Assembly (NCBI GenBank): GCA_002367355.1
Contig: DFBQ01000060.1
Location: 7,979 to 34,348, forward strand
Length of the DNA: 26,370 nt
Reading direction: 5' to 3'
From: Deltaproteobacteria bacterium UBA3076
GTDB taxonomy: Bacteria; Desulfobacterota; Dissulfuribacteria; Dissulfuribacterales; UBA3076
In this document: one piece after another, positions 9,371-17,950 of the stretch
How positions within the stretch are numbered: position 1 is the stretch's first letter
Layout: every line of letters begins with the position of its first letter
Program-made: the position numbers and the translations under genes
The notes under the pieces: generated by a model
Seen by the model: the letters and a program-made list of their open reading frames with translations, nothing else
Databases searched by the model: none
Told to the model about the DNA's origin: nothing

Positions 9371-10395
9371 TCTATAATACATTGTCGTTATTATTATTAT
9401 GTTGTTGGTGTATTACAGAAGTTGCAGTCTGTTTTACCCTCATAAACGGAATATCAGATTTCCCTGATCTGCTATCCTTTTTATGTGCTCACGGGCTCTC
9501 AGTCCTGCTGGTTTACCTGATAGTTGACGGATTGATAAAACACGACAACTCTCTTGGAAAAACAATGATTACCAGGGCATTCTTAAAGTTCCTGGTGTTT
9601 TTTGCCGTTATTCCTTTGATAGGACCGGTTGTTTCACTATTCATTGTTTTGTTTTTCCGCCTATACCCCCTATATCCTGTACGGACTGAGCAGTTTGAAA
9701 GATTGGACAAGGATATCCTTGTGGTATTGAAAAAAAAATATGAAGGTAGGACAATCCCGGCTTTAGAGGCGTTTCTTATTCGTGGAATTAGTGGAGATTA
9801 TGCTCTTAGGCTAATATCGAGAATTGATGAGATGGAATGGACTGCCATGAAGTCAATAATTCTGCGGAATATTATAAGGATAGGTTCCCGTGAAAATGTG
9901 GTTCTCATGGCCATTGATATCCTCACAAAAAAGCTTGATCAGGTCCTTTCGAACATCACTGCCATGGAAACCGCAGGCAACACGGATGCAGAGACCATGC
10001 GCCGGCTTGCGAGCCTCTACCACGAAATCTATTACCTTGATCTGTGTGACTCTATCATGAAGCCCTTTTACCAGGAGAAGGCATGCGATTGGGCGATTCG
10101 TGCTTTTGACCAGGAAGATTCCGAAGAAAACGCTCTCTTATGTGTGAAATACCTCCTCGAGGCAGGAAAGACTTCAAAGGCAAAAGAAATTTATGAAACG
10201 ATTCGAGTAAAAGGGGATTATTTCTTGCCAAGATGGATTGCTTATGAATTTGAGCTTTCGCTGGCATATGGGGAGCTTGATCCGTTTGACCTTATCTATC
10301 AGGCTTTTGAAAAGACTGAAGGCGTATATATTCCTACAAGAGTTAAAGAGGCGGCACGGACATGGAGAAGGGTTCTGACATCTGCTTGGTTGTAG
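9367..10395 (+). CDS. pelE: PelE-like membrane/TPR protein
   Basis: This 342-aa protein has about three membrane segments in the first 100 residues (roughly 4-27, 36-57, 70-98) and then a soluble helical region with TPR-like repeats (about 105-335). PelE has this architecture and sits with PelD, PelF and PelG in the inner-membrane Pel synthase complex, probably as a scaffold linking PelD and PelF. The sequence itself is not strongly diagnostic; position between pelD and pelF and the membrane-plus-TPR layout decide the call. It overlaps pelD by 4 nt and pelF by 34 nt. Confidence 0.82.
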   Translation: MIYNTLSLLLLCCWCITEVAVCFTLINGISDFPDLLSFLCAHGLSVLLVYLIVDGLIKHDNSLGKTMITRAFLKFLVFFAVIPLIGPVVSLFIVLFFRLYPLYPVRTEQFERLDKDILVVLKKKYEGRTIPALEAFLIRGISGDYALRLISRIDEMEWTAMKSIILRNIIRIGSRENVVLMAIDILTKKLDQVLSNITAMETAGNTDAETMRRLASLYHEIYYLDLCDSIMKPFYQEKACDWAIRAFDQEDSEENALLCVKYLLEAGKTSKAKEIYETIRVKGDYFLPRWIAYEFELSLAYGELDPFDLIYQAFEKTEGVYIPTRVKEAARTWRRVLTSAWL

Positions 10396-11840
10396 AGGGT
10401 AGCTACCCGTACGTCACTGGCGGGGTCTCGTCCTGGCTTCAATGGCTCATGGAAAACATGAAGGACTTTACGTTTTCCATAGTGGCATTGATCGCAGAGG
10501 AGAAGGACAGTGGGAAACGAAAATACCGCTTTCCTAAAAATGTCGTATCTTATCAGGAATTTGTCTTATTTGATTTTGAAGAAATAGAAGAATGTCCTCG
10601 TTTAAAGCTCTCCGGAAAGGAATGGAAAAGGCTCTTTGACGACCTTTATGTGCTTATGAAGGATTGGCAGAAAGGGATACTTTCTGAGGAGAGTATTTCA
10701 CTGATAAGGGACCTGGTTTCCAATGAAACTCCGGAGACATTCAGGAACTTCCTTGAGGATGAAACCGCATTTGCTCTCCTTACAAGGATCTATGAGGAAG
10801 TCAGGGGGGATGCGGGATTCCTGAAGTATTTCTATACCCACCGCAGTATCCATCTTATCCTCTTTCGAGTCCTTTCCATCTATTCGAAACTCCCCCATTC
10901 AAAGGTCTATCACTCTCCCGGCACGGGATATGGCGGCATGTTGGCCTGTCTGAAATCGGCCCTTGAAGGGACAAAATCGATTATTACAGAACATGGAATA
11001 TACCTTCAGGAAAGAGAGATGGAACTTCTGAGGGCCGGTTGGCTGGAGGATCCTTACCTGAAAGACATGTGGATAGATTTTTTCTCGGCCATATGCAGGT
11101 GGCAATACAATTCCTGCGATCGGATCATCACGCTCTATCAAGGGAATAAGGACCTTGAGGTCGAATATGGAGCCAGGGCGGATAGGATCATGGTCGTGCC
11201 GAATGGGATCGAAGTGGAGCGATTCAAAGAAGCAAGGTGTGAGCGTTGTATGCAAGACCCCAGGATGGTCGGCTTTGTGGCAAGGGTGGATAATGTAAAA
11301 GATATCAAGACGTTCATTCAGGTAATGGCAATAGTCAAGAAGGAGTATCACAAGGTCGCGGCATGGATTGTCGGACCGACAGATAACCAGCCGGAGTACT
11401 ACCGGGAATGCACTGAACTCCTCAACATGCTTGGCTTGAACGACACCATTACATTTACCGGAAGGGCGGATGTCCTTGAATATTATAAGAAAATGGACGT
11501 GCTCCTTTTGACGAGCATTAAAGAGGCCATGCCTCTTGTGGTGATGGAGGCCATGGCCTGCGGCATCCCCGTGGTTACTACAGCCGTGGGCGCATGCAGC
11601 GAGCTTGTGTATGGCGTTGATGACAGTATAGGGCATGCAGGGATTGTGGCAGGGATCAGGGATGTGCATGGAATTGCTACAGCTACTGTCAAGATATTGA
11701 AGGATAGGGAACTGGCCAACGATTTTGGAAGGAACGGGATAAAGAGAATAGAGCAGTTTTACAGGGAAGACTCGGTCATCAAACAATATTCAGACATATA
11801 TCAGGAGGAACTCAGTGGCGGGAATCACATTCTTGCTTGA
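10362..11840 (+). CDS. pelF: PelF, Pel polysaccharide glycosyltransferase
   Basis: PelF is the cytosolic GT4-family (GT-B fold) glycosyltransferase that polymerises the cationic amino-sugar polymer Pel from UDP-sugars. The 492-aa length is close to the family norm. The N-terminal DUF3492-type signature VVEGSYPYVTGGVSSWLQWL (10-29) is highly characteristic. The C-terminal half has GFVARVDNVKDIKTFI, the ITFTGRADVLEYY segment and the nucleotide-sugar-binding E-x7-E motif (E388 and E396, KEAMPLVVMEAMACGIPVV). The start overlaps pelE by 34 nt and the end overlaps pelG by 26 nt, so these genes are translationally linked. All expected motifs are intact. Confidence 0.95.
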   Translation: MEKGSDICLVVEGSYPYVTGGVSSWLQWLMENMKDFTFSIVALIAEEKDSGKRKYRFPKNVVSYQEFVLFDFEEIEECPRLKLSGKEWKRLFDDLYVLMKDWQKGILSEESISLIRDLVSNETPETFRNFLEDETAFALLTRIYEEVRGDAGFLKYFYTHRSIHLILFRVLSIYSKLPHSKVYHSPGTGYGGMLACLKSALEGTKSIITEHGIYLQEREMELLRAGWLEDPYLKDMWIDFFSAICRWQYNSCDRIITLYQGNKDLEVEYGARADRIMVVPNGIEVERFKEARCERCMQDPRMVGFVARVDNVKDIKTFIQVMAIVKKEYHKVAAWIVGPTDNQPEYYRECTELLNMLGLNDTITFTGRADVLEYYKKMDVLLLTSIKEAMPLVVMEAMACGIPVVTTAVGACSELVYGVDDSIGHAGIVAGIRDVHGIATATVKILKDRELANDFGRNGIKRIEQFYREDSVIKQYSDIYQEELSGGNHILA

Positions 11841-13182
11841 GAAACATATTAAACGGCCACACCTTGCCGGTTTTCTTATGATGGAAACCGAGCAGGCATG
11901 CCAGGCAGTCGGGCCATGGTTCATCACCATTTCCTGTCTGCTTCTGATGGGGCTCATAGTCTATCTTGCCACAGGCAGGCCCCCTACACAGTTCTATCTC
12001 ATGATTACCTATACAACCGGGCTATCTTTGATTATTTCATCTCCTGTATATACATTACTCAGCCGTTTTCTGGCAGATGAAATATTTTCCAGAAGGACTG
12101 ATTCCATTTTCAACGCCCTGATCGCCTCTTCCATCATTATGGGGCTCATCTCCATGTCCATTTCTTCTATTATTATCTTTTCTTTTTCTTTAGTCCCGGC
12201 TAATCAGAAAATTAGCTTCGTCATCCTTACGACTCTTCTCTCCCTCTTATGGTGCATTGTCAGTGTGATAAATTCCCTTGACAAGGACAGCCTTACCTTC
12301 TGGTTATTTCTTGCAGGCGCAGGCACAAGCATCGGCCTCCTTTTGCTCACAGGCACAACCGATGTTCAGGGGCTTACCCTTATTTTTATTGCAGGAATTG
12401 CCATTCCCCTTGCAGGCGGATATGCCTTTATCGTGAAGCTCTATCTGCGACGATCGGCAACAATGAACTGGGGATTCCTGAAGCGCCCCGATGCGTTTAA
12501 GACCGGACTGGCCTTCTTTTTGGTCAACCTGGGTTTTTGGATAGATAAGCCTATCTTCTGGTATTCAAGAAGTGCCGGCAGATCCTTTGATCCCTTCTTT
12601 CGGTATTCGCCTCAGTACGATTTTCCGTTTTTCGTGGCTATCAGCCTGATGATGATCGCCTCGTTCATAGTATATAAAGGAATAAAAAAGGAGATTAGAA
12701 ACCCTTTCCGATCATTTATATTCAAGCTTATAAATAATTTTTCCTTTCAGGAATTATCCTTGGAAAAGGTTAATCTTGTCCAATCCGTAAAACACATTAT
12801 CTTGCGGATTTTACTCGTCCATGGTGGTGTTGTTATGGTGGTGCTTTTCTTTGTATCCATAGCTGTTATTCCCCTTCCGTGGACAAATCCGTTTGTGTTT
12901 CATTATCTCATGATAGGTACCATATTTTTTGCCTTGTGGTTTTTTTGTATCCTTTTGATGCAATATCTGGATGATTATGATTCTATTTTGGGACTTGCCC
13001 TTGTCTTTCTTATATTGAATATTGTATGCACAGTTGTTTCCATAAGACTTGGCTGGGAATGTTACGGATTAGGCTTCATGGTATCGTGTATAGTTACCTC
13101 TCTTCTCTCTCTGATTGTGTTGAATTTAAAGCTTGGCAGGCTTGAGTATGGTGTCTTTAAGAAAGCCGTTCGACTTCCTTAA
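11815..13182 (+). CDS. pelG: PelG, polytopic Pel transporter
   Basis: PelG is the 12-or-so-helix inner-membrane protein of the polysaccharide transporter (MATE/flippase-related) superfamily that moves nascent Pel across the inner membrane with PelD/E/F. The 455-aa product is hydrophobic throughout, with many predicted membrane helices and a long loop around 240-320. The start is a GTG at 11815 giving MAGITFLLEK, matching the conserved MAGIGFxLxK start of PelG proteins. An AGGAGGA ribosome site lies just upstream inside pelF. It overlaps pelF by 26 nt. The C-terminal end overlaps the following hydrolase gene. Confidence 0.94.
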   Translation: MAGITFLLEKHIKRPHLAGFLMMETEQACQAVGPWFITISCLLLMGLIVYLATGRPPTQFYLMITYTTGLSLIISSPVYTLLSRFLADEIFSRRTDSIFNALIASSIIMGLISMSISSIIIFSFSLVPANQKISFVILTTLLSLLWCIVSVINSLDKDSLTFWLFLAGAGTSIGLLLLTGTTDVQGLTLIFIAGIAIPLAGGYAFIVKLYLRRSATMNWGFLKRPDAFKTGLAFFLVNLGFWIDKPIFWYSRSAGRSFDPFFRYSPQYDFPFFVAISLMMIASFIVYKGIKKEIRNPFRSFIFKLINNFSFQELSLEKVNLVQSVKHIILRILLVHGGVVMVVLFFVSIAVIPLPWTNPFVFHYLMIGTIFFALWFFCILLMQYLDDYDSILGLALVFLILNIVCTVVSIRLGWECYGLGFMVSCIVTSLLSLIVLNLKLGRLEYGVFKKAVRLP

Positions 13183-13906
13183 TATCTTTGGGCTTGTTGT
13201 GATGCCCGTGGTGGGTTTTGAAATCACCTATCTCCCCTTTGTTGAGATCAACAAGGGGGATGATATCTATATCGTATCTCCATATGCAAAAATAAAGGGG
13301 GATAGGTCTCGTGCGTTTGCGTATATCTCCCTTTGTGAAATCGAAATGAACTCTGATTATCTTTCATCACTTCCTCCGCAAGTTATTTTGCAGAAGGTTA
13401 CGGATTGGAGGGCATTTCTGGTAGATATCTCGTCTCCTGAATGGGACAATGTAATAAGAAAGGAAGTTGAGTTTTTAAGGTCAAAGGGATTTGAAAACGT
13501 CTTTGTGGATACTGTGGATGATGTGGAACTAATCGCAAATCTATTGCCCGAAAAAAGAGAGGCCGTTCATGCCAAAGCCGAAAGCCTTATTCGAATGATA
13601 AAAAAAAATATCCAGGGAAGGCTGATCATGAATCGGGGCTTCGGCATCTATGATAATGTAAAAAACAATATCTACGGCATACTGATAGAGTCTTTTTTTT
13701 ATAAAAAGGACAGTTCGGGCTGGATCGAAAGGACAGACCCGGACATGGAGTGGTTGCGCAATAAAGTGGCGATGTTGAGAAGGGATGGAAAGATGATTCT
13801 TGCCCTGGATTATGCTCCGATGTCTGAAGATAATAAGCTTGAACTCAAAAACAAAGCAAAGCGCCTTGGTATCGCCTGGAGATGGGCAAGGGAGGACCTA
13901 CACTAG
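13148..13906 (+). CDS. PelA-type glycoside hydrolase domain protein (stand-alone)
   Basis: This protein of about 252 aa has the TIM-barrel signature of the PelA hydrolase / GH114-like (TM1410) superfamily: AFAYISLCEIE (near 55-65), LVDISSPEWDNVI, the barrel strand GFENVFVDTVDDVE with the conserved Asp, MNRGFGIYDN and ILIESFF with a conserved acidic residue. The PelA hydrolase cleaves alpha-1,4-linked galactosamine-rich polymer in the periplasm and is needed for Pel export. Pseudomonas PelA also has a de-N-acetylase and other domains, about 950 aa in all; nothing corresponding is present here. ATG 13148 (with GGCAGG upstream) is preferred over TTG 13133; an in-frame stop at 13127 rules out a longer form. 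The N-terminus has a hydrophobic stretch but no textbook signal peptide, so its export is unclear. The stop codon abuts the next ATG. Confidence 0.8.
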   Translation: MVSLRKPFDFLNIFGLVVMPVVGFEITYLPFVEINKGDDIYIVSPYAKIKGDRSRAFAYISLCEIEMNSDYLSSLPPQVILQKVTDWRAFLVDISSPEWDNVIRKEVEFLRSKGFENVFVDTVDDVELIANLLPEKREAVHAKAESLIRMIKKNIQGRLIMNRGFGIYDNVKNNIYGILIESFFYKKDSSGWIERTDPDMEWLRNKVAMLRRDGKMILALDYAPMSEDNKLELKNKAKRLGIAWRWAREDLH

Positions 13907-16234
13907 ATGTATTCAAGAAAGCATATCCTCCGGGCTGCCTTTTTTATCATTCTTGCGGGCATGTTGGTGACTGGTTATCTCCTCAAACCTACAGACGTGA
14001 GGATCGCCCATTACTATGAGTCGCTTTCCATGTACAAGGAAGCAATAGCAGCATATGAAAAGAGCCTGAAAGGGACAAATGATCAGGATTTCCAGAAAGA
14101 GATATTGATCAGGATTTCCATTCTCTGTCGCTATGTCGGAGACGATGAAAAATTCTTGATCACTGTAAAGCGTCTTTTGGAACTGGAATATAATGATCCC
14201 AAGCTCATGAAGGACGGAATGGATGTGGCCCTTTACTTATGGGATTCTGATCAGGCAAACAAGAAAAGACAGGACGACGTGGTCCTCTTTGCAACGGAAA
14301 GCGGCAACCGGAATTTTCTGATGGATTTCCTCTTGGGAAACCACAGGGTCGGCGAGGCACTCACCCTGTATGATGAAGCATATTATTCAGGAAATTTCAC
14401 CGAAGAACAAATGAAAAAAGCTATCACCGTCTCAAGGTGGACAGGTGACATTCAGACGAGGAAGAGGTGGCTTGAGCGGGCTGTGGATGTTATTCCGGAC
14501 GACGCGGAACTGACGAGAGAACTCTTCATAGTCAGCGTGGCTTCCGGCGATGAAGAGACAGCCCTACATATAGCTTCGAAGATGAAGCCAAAGAACCTTG
14601 AGGATTTTTTTTCCCTGGCCGACCTCTACGAAAAAGTTGGGGATAAGAAAAGGGCCAAAGCATTTTACGCAAAGGCAGAGGCCATCTGTGTTCAAAAACT
14701 CGCTGCAATTAAGGATAAGACAAGCGACCAGAGCAAAAAGCTCCTGACTGAACTTGTCTATCTTTATTGGAAAAACGGCAAGTTCGAGCGAGTTGTGGAT
14801 ACTGTTGAAGACCTTCATGCCTTGGGCTACAAAGACAAGAAGCTGATGGATGACGCGCTCAACGCATCTCTCCATCTCTGGCGCGAGAACCCGGATAACA
14901 AGGAGAATCAGCAAAGGGTCATAAGGATTGCCGGGAATATGGGCAAAAAAGACTTTCTGCCCAATTTCTATGTCTGGAACAAGAGGTATTCCGATGCCCT
15001 GAAGATATACGAAAAGAAATGGCAAAAGAAAAAACTTTCTACAGATGGTCTGAGGATAGCTATGGAAATAGCAGGCTTGCAGAGTGATCGAGCCGTGCAA
15101 AAAAGGTGGTTTAAAAGAGGAGCGGAGGGATTATCGCATGACTTGAAGGACAAAGGACTGATGGATGACGCGCTCAACGCATCTCTCCATCTCTGGCGCG
15201 AGAACCCGGATAACAAGGAGAATCAGGAAAGGGTCATAAGGATTGCCGGGAATATGGGCAAAAAAGACTTTCTTCTCGATTTTTATGTCTGGAACAAGAG
15301 GTATTCCGATGCCCTGAAGATATATGAAAAGAGATGGCAAAAGGACGAGCTGGCACCAAAAGAATTGAAAAGAGCCGTAGATATCTCATGTTGGCAGAAT
15401 GATCGGGCTTTGCAGAAAAAGTGGCTTAAAAGAGGGGCTGCAGAACTTACAGACCCGGAAATTACGCGTAAATTGGCAAATATGTACTTGGATGATCAGG
15501 AATATCAATTAGCCAAAGAACTTTATATCAGGCTTGAGGAGATAGAGCCCTCTAATAAGGAATATCTTGCAGAACTGGCGTACATATCCGAAGTAGAAGG
15601 AGATTATCGTACTGCCTATGATCTTTATAAAAAGGCTTACAGCGAGACAAAAAAGAAGACTTATCTGCAAAGTATGGTGTCCTGCGCATATCATTTGGAG
15701 CAGAGTACTTATGAAGATTCATTACGAGAACTGGCCGGACTTAATCCCACAGAAGAGAATCTGTTTAGACTTGCATCCTTTTGCCTTTACGTGAAGAAAG
15801 ATTATAAAGAGGCTAATGAGGTACTTGAAAAGATGGTCCATGATTGGCCGCTTCTGAAATATCAGGTCCTGCTTTCCTATTCATTCTTTAAGCTCGCTGA
15901 CAATTCAACAGCAATCGATCTCTTAAAACGGATTCCACTGGAGTTTCAGCAACCCTGGGGCATACAGCTTCTATCAAAACACTATCAGGAACAGGGAAAA
16001 TGGAACGAGGCCATAGATGTAATCAAAGGCTACATCAAGTTTCATCCCGAGGATACGGACACACTATTGTGTCTTGCTTATATCTACAAACGGCTGAATT
16101 GGAAGAATGAATACCAGGAACTCATTCAATCTCTGTTGCCTTCTGAAGGGATGGAGCGGATGAACGAACAGCACCTGCAGAAATTGCCTGACAGTCGTTC
16201 CCAAACGGCTTATCCCCTATCACTAGCGACATAA
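13907..16234 (+). CDS. PelB-like periplasmic TPR scaffold
   Basis: This 775-aa protein starts with a membrane anchor (about 5-26, HILRAAFFIILAGMLVTGYL) followed entirely by TPR/helical-hairpin repeats. Pseudomonas PelB has the same N-terminal layout (one membrane helix, many TPRs binding PelA) but continues into a barrel; this protein ends without one, and the barrel is encoded at 6732-8099. Three repeats share the pattern LMxDAL-LW beginning at residues 100, 313 and 418. The last two are 105 residues apart and nearly identical (see the repeat entry). ATG 13907 follows the previous stop directly, with GGAGG 11 nt upstream. It probably guides Pel and docks the hydrolase in the periplasm. Assignment rests on architecture and context. 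Confidence 0.75.
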   Translation: MYSRKHILRAAFFIILAGMLVTGYLLKPTDVRIAHYYESLSMYKEAIAAYEKSLKGTNDQDFQKEILIRISILCRYVGDDEKFLITVKRLLELEYNDPKLMKDGMDVALYLWDSDQANKKRQDDVVLFATESGNRNFLMDFLLGNHRVGEALTLYDEAYYSGNFTEEQMKKAITVSRWTGDIQTRKRWLERAVDVIPDDAELTRELFIVSVASGDEETALHIASKMKPKNLEDFFSLADLYEKVGDKKRAKAFYAKAEAICVQKLAAIKDKTSDQSKKLLTELVYLYWKNGKFERVVDTVEDLHALGYKDKKLMDDALNASLHLWRENPDNKENQQRVIRIAGNMGKKDFLPNFYVWNKRYSDALKIYEKKWQKKKLSTDGLRIAMEIAGLQSDRAVQKRWFKRGAEGLSHDLKDKGLMDDALNASLHLWRENPDNKENQERVIRIAGNMGKKDFLLDFYVWNKRYSDALKIYEKRWQKDELAPKELKRAVDISCWQNDRALQKKWLKRGAAELTDPEITRKLANMYLDDQEYQLAKELYIRLEEIEPSNKEYLAELAYISEVEGDYRTAYDLYKKAYSETKKKTYLQSMVSCAYHLEQSTYEDSLRELAGLNPTEENLFRLASFCLYVKKDYKEANEVLEKMVHDWPLLKYQVLLSYSFFKLADNSTAIDLLKRIPLEFQQPWGIQLLSKHYQEQGKWNEAIDVIKGYIKFHPEDTDTLLCLAYIYKRLNWKNEYQELIQSLLPSEGMERMNEQHLQKLPDSRSQTAYPLSLAT
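14843..15028 (+). repeat. Near-identical in-frame direct repeat in the TPR gene, copy 1
   Basis: These 186 bases recur at 15158-15343 (offset 315 bp = 105 codons) with 7 differences by my count. They encode residues 313-374 and 418-479. The 129 bp between the copies and the flanks are much more diverged, so this points to recent duplication or gene conversion between TPR units. Confidence 0.95.
15158..15343 (+). repeat. Near-identical in-frame direct repeat in the TPR gene, copy 2
   Basis: Second copy of the repeat at 14843-15028. The amino-acid changes are few (for example Gln to Glu and Pro-Asn to Leu-Asp). Confidence 0.95.
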
Positions 16235-16298
16235 GCGCTTGATTAACACAAGTTCCCTCCCTTTTTGTGATGGATGGTTAGGGCGGGGATAAAAAAAA

Positions 16299-17531
16299 TT
16301 GTCGGGGTCTGTATTGGTGAGGACACTCTTTTCGTTTTTCATGCCTTGTGGCCTGCCTCTTCTGGCAGCAGCGATCTTTGTTTATACGGGGATCGCGGCG
16401 CAATCCCTTTCTGCGATCATGCTTATCTATCCCTGGATAGTTTTCGGCGGGGGCATATTGCTGGCCTGGCGCTTCAACAAAAGCAGGCTGGTCTTTGCCA
16501 TTCTTATTCTGGCTCTTGCCGACCGATCCTTGCAGTTCTTTGCCGATAGCAGTATATTTTCAGTTCGTATAGTTGATATTGTCTTCGATGCTGTCGGCCT
16601 TCTGGTTCCTCTGAATCTTGCCGCATTCTCTCTGATAAAGGAAATGGGGGTTCTGAGCATACGCGGCATGTTGCGCTTGGGCCTGATCCTTTTGCAACCG
16701 CTTTGCATTGTCCTCATTTGCCGCGGGTACCCTGATCTTGACATTGCCGGCTATCTTGGACATTCATTTGTCAAGGCCCCTGCTCTTGCCCGTATTTCCC
16801 TGACACAGCCGGCTTTGCTGGCTTTTATCGCGGCGTTTCTTTTTCTTACGGTTCGCTATATCTTCCATCGGGACACCGTTGCCAGCGCCTTTTTCTGGAC
16901 ACTGGTCTCAGTGTTTATTGCTCTGGGATTCGAAAAGCTCAGACCATTATCTCCGGTTTTTTTCGCAACCGGAGGGCTCGTGCTGGCAATCTCTGTTATT
17001 GAGACCTCTTACAGTATGGCATACCATGACGCGTTGACCGGGCTACCGAGCAGAAGGGCCTTGAAAGAAGCCCTTCTTAAGCTGAACGGCCGGTATACAG
17101 TTGCCATGGTCGACATAGACCACTTCAAGAAGTTCAACGACCGGTATGGGCATGATGTGGGAGATCAGGTCTTGTGTATGGTCGCCTCGAAGCTTGCGAG
17201 GGTGACGGGCGGTGGCAAGGGCTTTCGTTACGGCGGAGAAGAATTCACCGTGATTTTTCCTTGCTCATTGCTGGATGTTATCCCCCACGTGGAAAGATTG
17301 AGAAAGACGATTGAGACCTCGAAATTCTTTTTTCGCGAATATAACCGGCCCGAAAAGAAACCGGAGAAAACTAAGACAATCAAGGGACCTCAAAGAAGTG
17401 TGTCCGTAACCGTCAGTATTGGCGTGGCCGAACGAGACAATCGTCACAACACCTCGCGGGAAGTAATCAAAGCGGCGGACAAAGCCTTGTACCGCGCCAA
17501 GAGCGGCGGACGCAACAAGGTCAGCACCTAA
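16299..17531 (+). CDS. Membrane-bound diguanylate cyclase (GGEEF)
   Basis: This protein of about 410 aa makes c-di-GMP from two GTP. The first 230 residues or so form seven to eight hydrophobic helices with no recognised ligand domain. The GGDEF domain begins at HDALTGLPSRRALKE and has MVDIDHFKKFND, the active-site loop GGEEF (312-316, from the TTG start) and VSVTVSIGVA after a basic insertion. The inhibitory RxxD site that should sit five residues before GGEEF is absent (TGGG there), so product inhibition by that route is unlikely. The start is uncertain: TTG 16299, GTG 16317 and ATG 16341 are all in frame, and a stop at 16290 excludes longer forms. It follows the TPR gene by 64 bp on the same strand and is probably the last gene of the pel operon, supplying the ligand for PelD. 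Confidence 0.92.
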   Translation: MSGSVLVRTLFSFFMPCGLPLLAAAIFVYTGIAAQSLSAIMLIYPWIVFGGGILLAWRFNKSRLVFAILILALADRSLQFFADSSIFSVRIVDIVFDAVGLLVPLNLAAFSLIKEMGVLSIRGMLRLGLILLQPLCIVLICRGYPDLDIAGYLGHSFVKAPALARISLTQPALLAFIAAFLFLTVRYIFHRDTVASAFFWTLVSVFIALGFEKLRPLSPVFFATGGLVLAISVIETSYSMAYHDALTGLPSRRALKEALLKLNGRYTVAMVDIDHFKKFNDRYGHDVGDQVLCMVASKLARVTGGGKGFRYGGEEFTVIFPCSLLDVIPHVERLRKTIETSKFFFREYNRPEKKPEKTKTIKGPQRSVSVTVSIGVAERDNRHNTSREVIKAADKALYRAKSGGRNKVST

Positions 17532-17669
17532 ACGGTAAAATCTTCCTGCGCTACACCTCGCAACCGCTGACGCTCCTCGCAATGGCACGAAAAAAGGACT
17601 GCGCCTGAGAAATATGGAGACATATGTCCATTTCGTTCATACGTCAGCACCGAGAAGCTCGACTGGTTC
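17532..17669. other. Short intergenic stretch after the cyclase gene
   Basis: No gene is visible and there is no clear terminator for the pel operon. An imperfect palindrome (GACATATGTC core) lies near 17618-17627. Confidence 0.35.
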
Positions 17670-17697
17670 TTGACAATAATAATTGTCGGAATATAAT
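17670..17697 (+). promoter_or_regulatory. Near-consensus sigma-70 promoter of the tRNA gene
   Basis: TTGACA (17670-17675), a 16-bp spacer and TATAAT (17692-17697) match both boxes perfectly. Transcription should start near 17704, about 10 nt before the tRNA. The -35 end and spacer include a palindrome, GACAAT-AATA-ATTGTC (17672-17687), which could be an operator or chance. Confidence 0.88.
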
Positions 17698-17713
17698 TGC
17701 GTTTTTAACCGGT

Positions 17714-17787
17714 GGGCCCATAGCTCAGTTGGTCAGAGCCACCGGCTCATAACCGGTTGGTCCCAGGTTCGAATCCTGGTGGGCCCA
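17714..17787 (+). tRNA. tRNA with CAT anticodon (Ile2 or elongator Met)
   Basis: This is a 74-nt cloverleaf. The acceptor stem GGGCCCA/TGGGCCC is followed by discriminator A. D stem is GCTC/GAGC, anticodon stem ACCGG/CCGGT with loop CTCATAA (anticodon 17748-17750), and T arm CCAGG-TTCGAAT-CCTGG. No 3' CCA is encoded. It is not the initiator: position 1-72 is paired and the anticodon stem lacks the three G:C pairs. C4-G69 and C5-G68 are features TilS uses to recognise tRNA-Ile2, which then gets lysidine at C34, so I lean to Ile2 decoding AUA. Confidence 0.95.
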
Positions 17788-17874
17788 TTTATAATAAATG
17801 CGAGGATAGTAAAAATTCTGACTGAATACGGTATTGAATCAAAATCATCTCAGACTGGACAATCTGCAATGCAG

Positions 17875-17906
17875 AAGGTGCAACTCCATTATGTTGCACC
17901 TTTTTT
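17875..17906 (+). terminator. Rho-independent terminator after the tRNA
   Basis: A perfect 10-bp stem AAGGTGCAAC / GTTGCACCTT with an 8-nt loop runs into a T tract. It ends about 90 nt after the tRNA and 44 nt before the nif3-family start codon, so the tRNA is a separate transcription unit. Confidence 0.92.
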
Positions 17907-17950
17907 CGTCTTGAGTGCCTCAAACAGAATCAAAAAGTGGGATAACCACC

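Noticed and set aside
10899..11786. Long minus-strand open frame of 295 codons opposite pelF
   Set aside because: It is fully antisense to a strongly supported glycosyltransferase, rich in His/Cys/Pro without domain features, and has no ribosome site.
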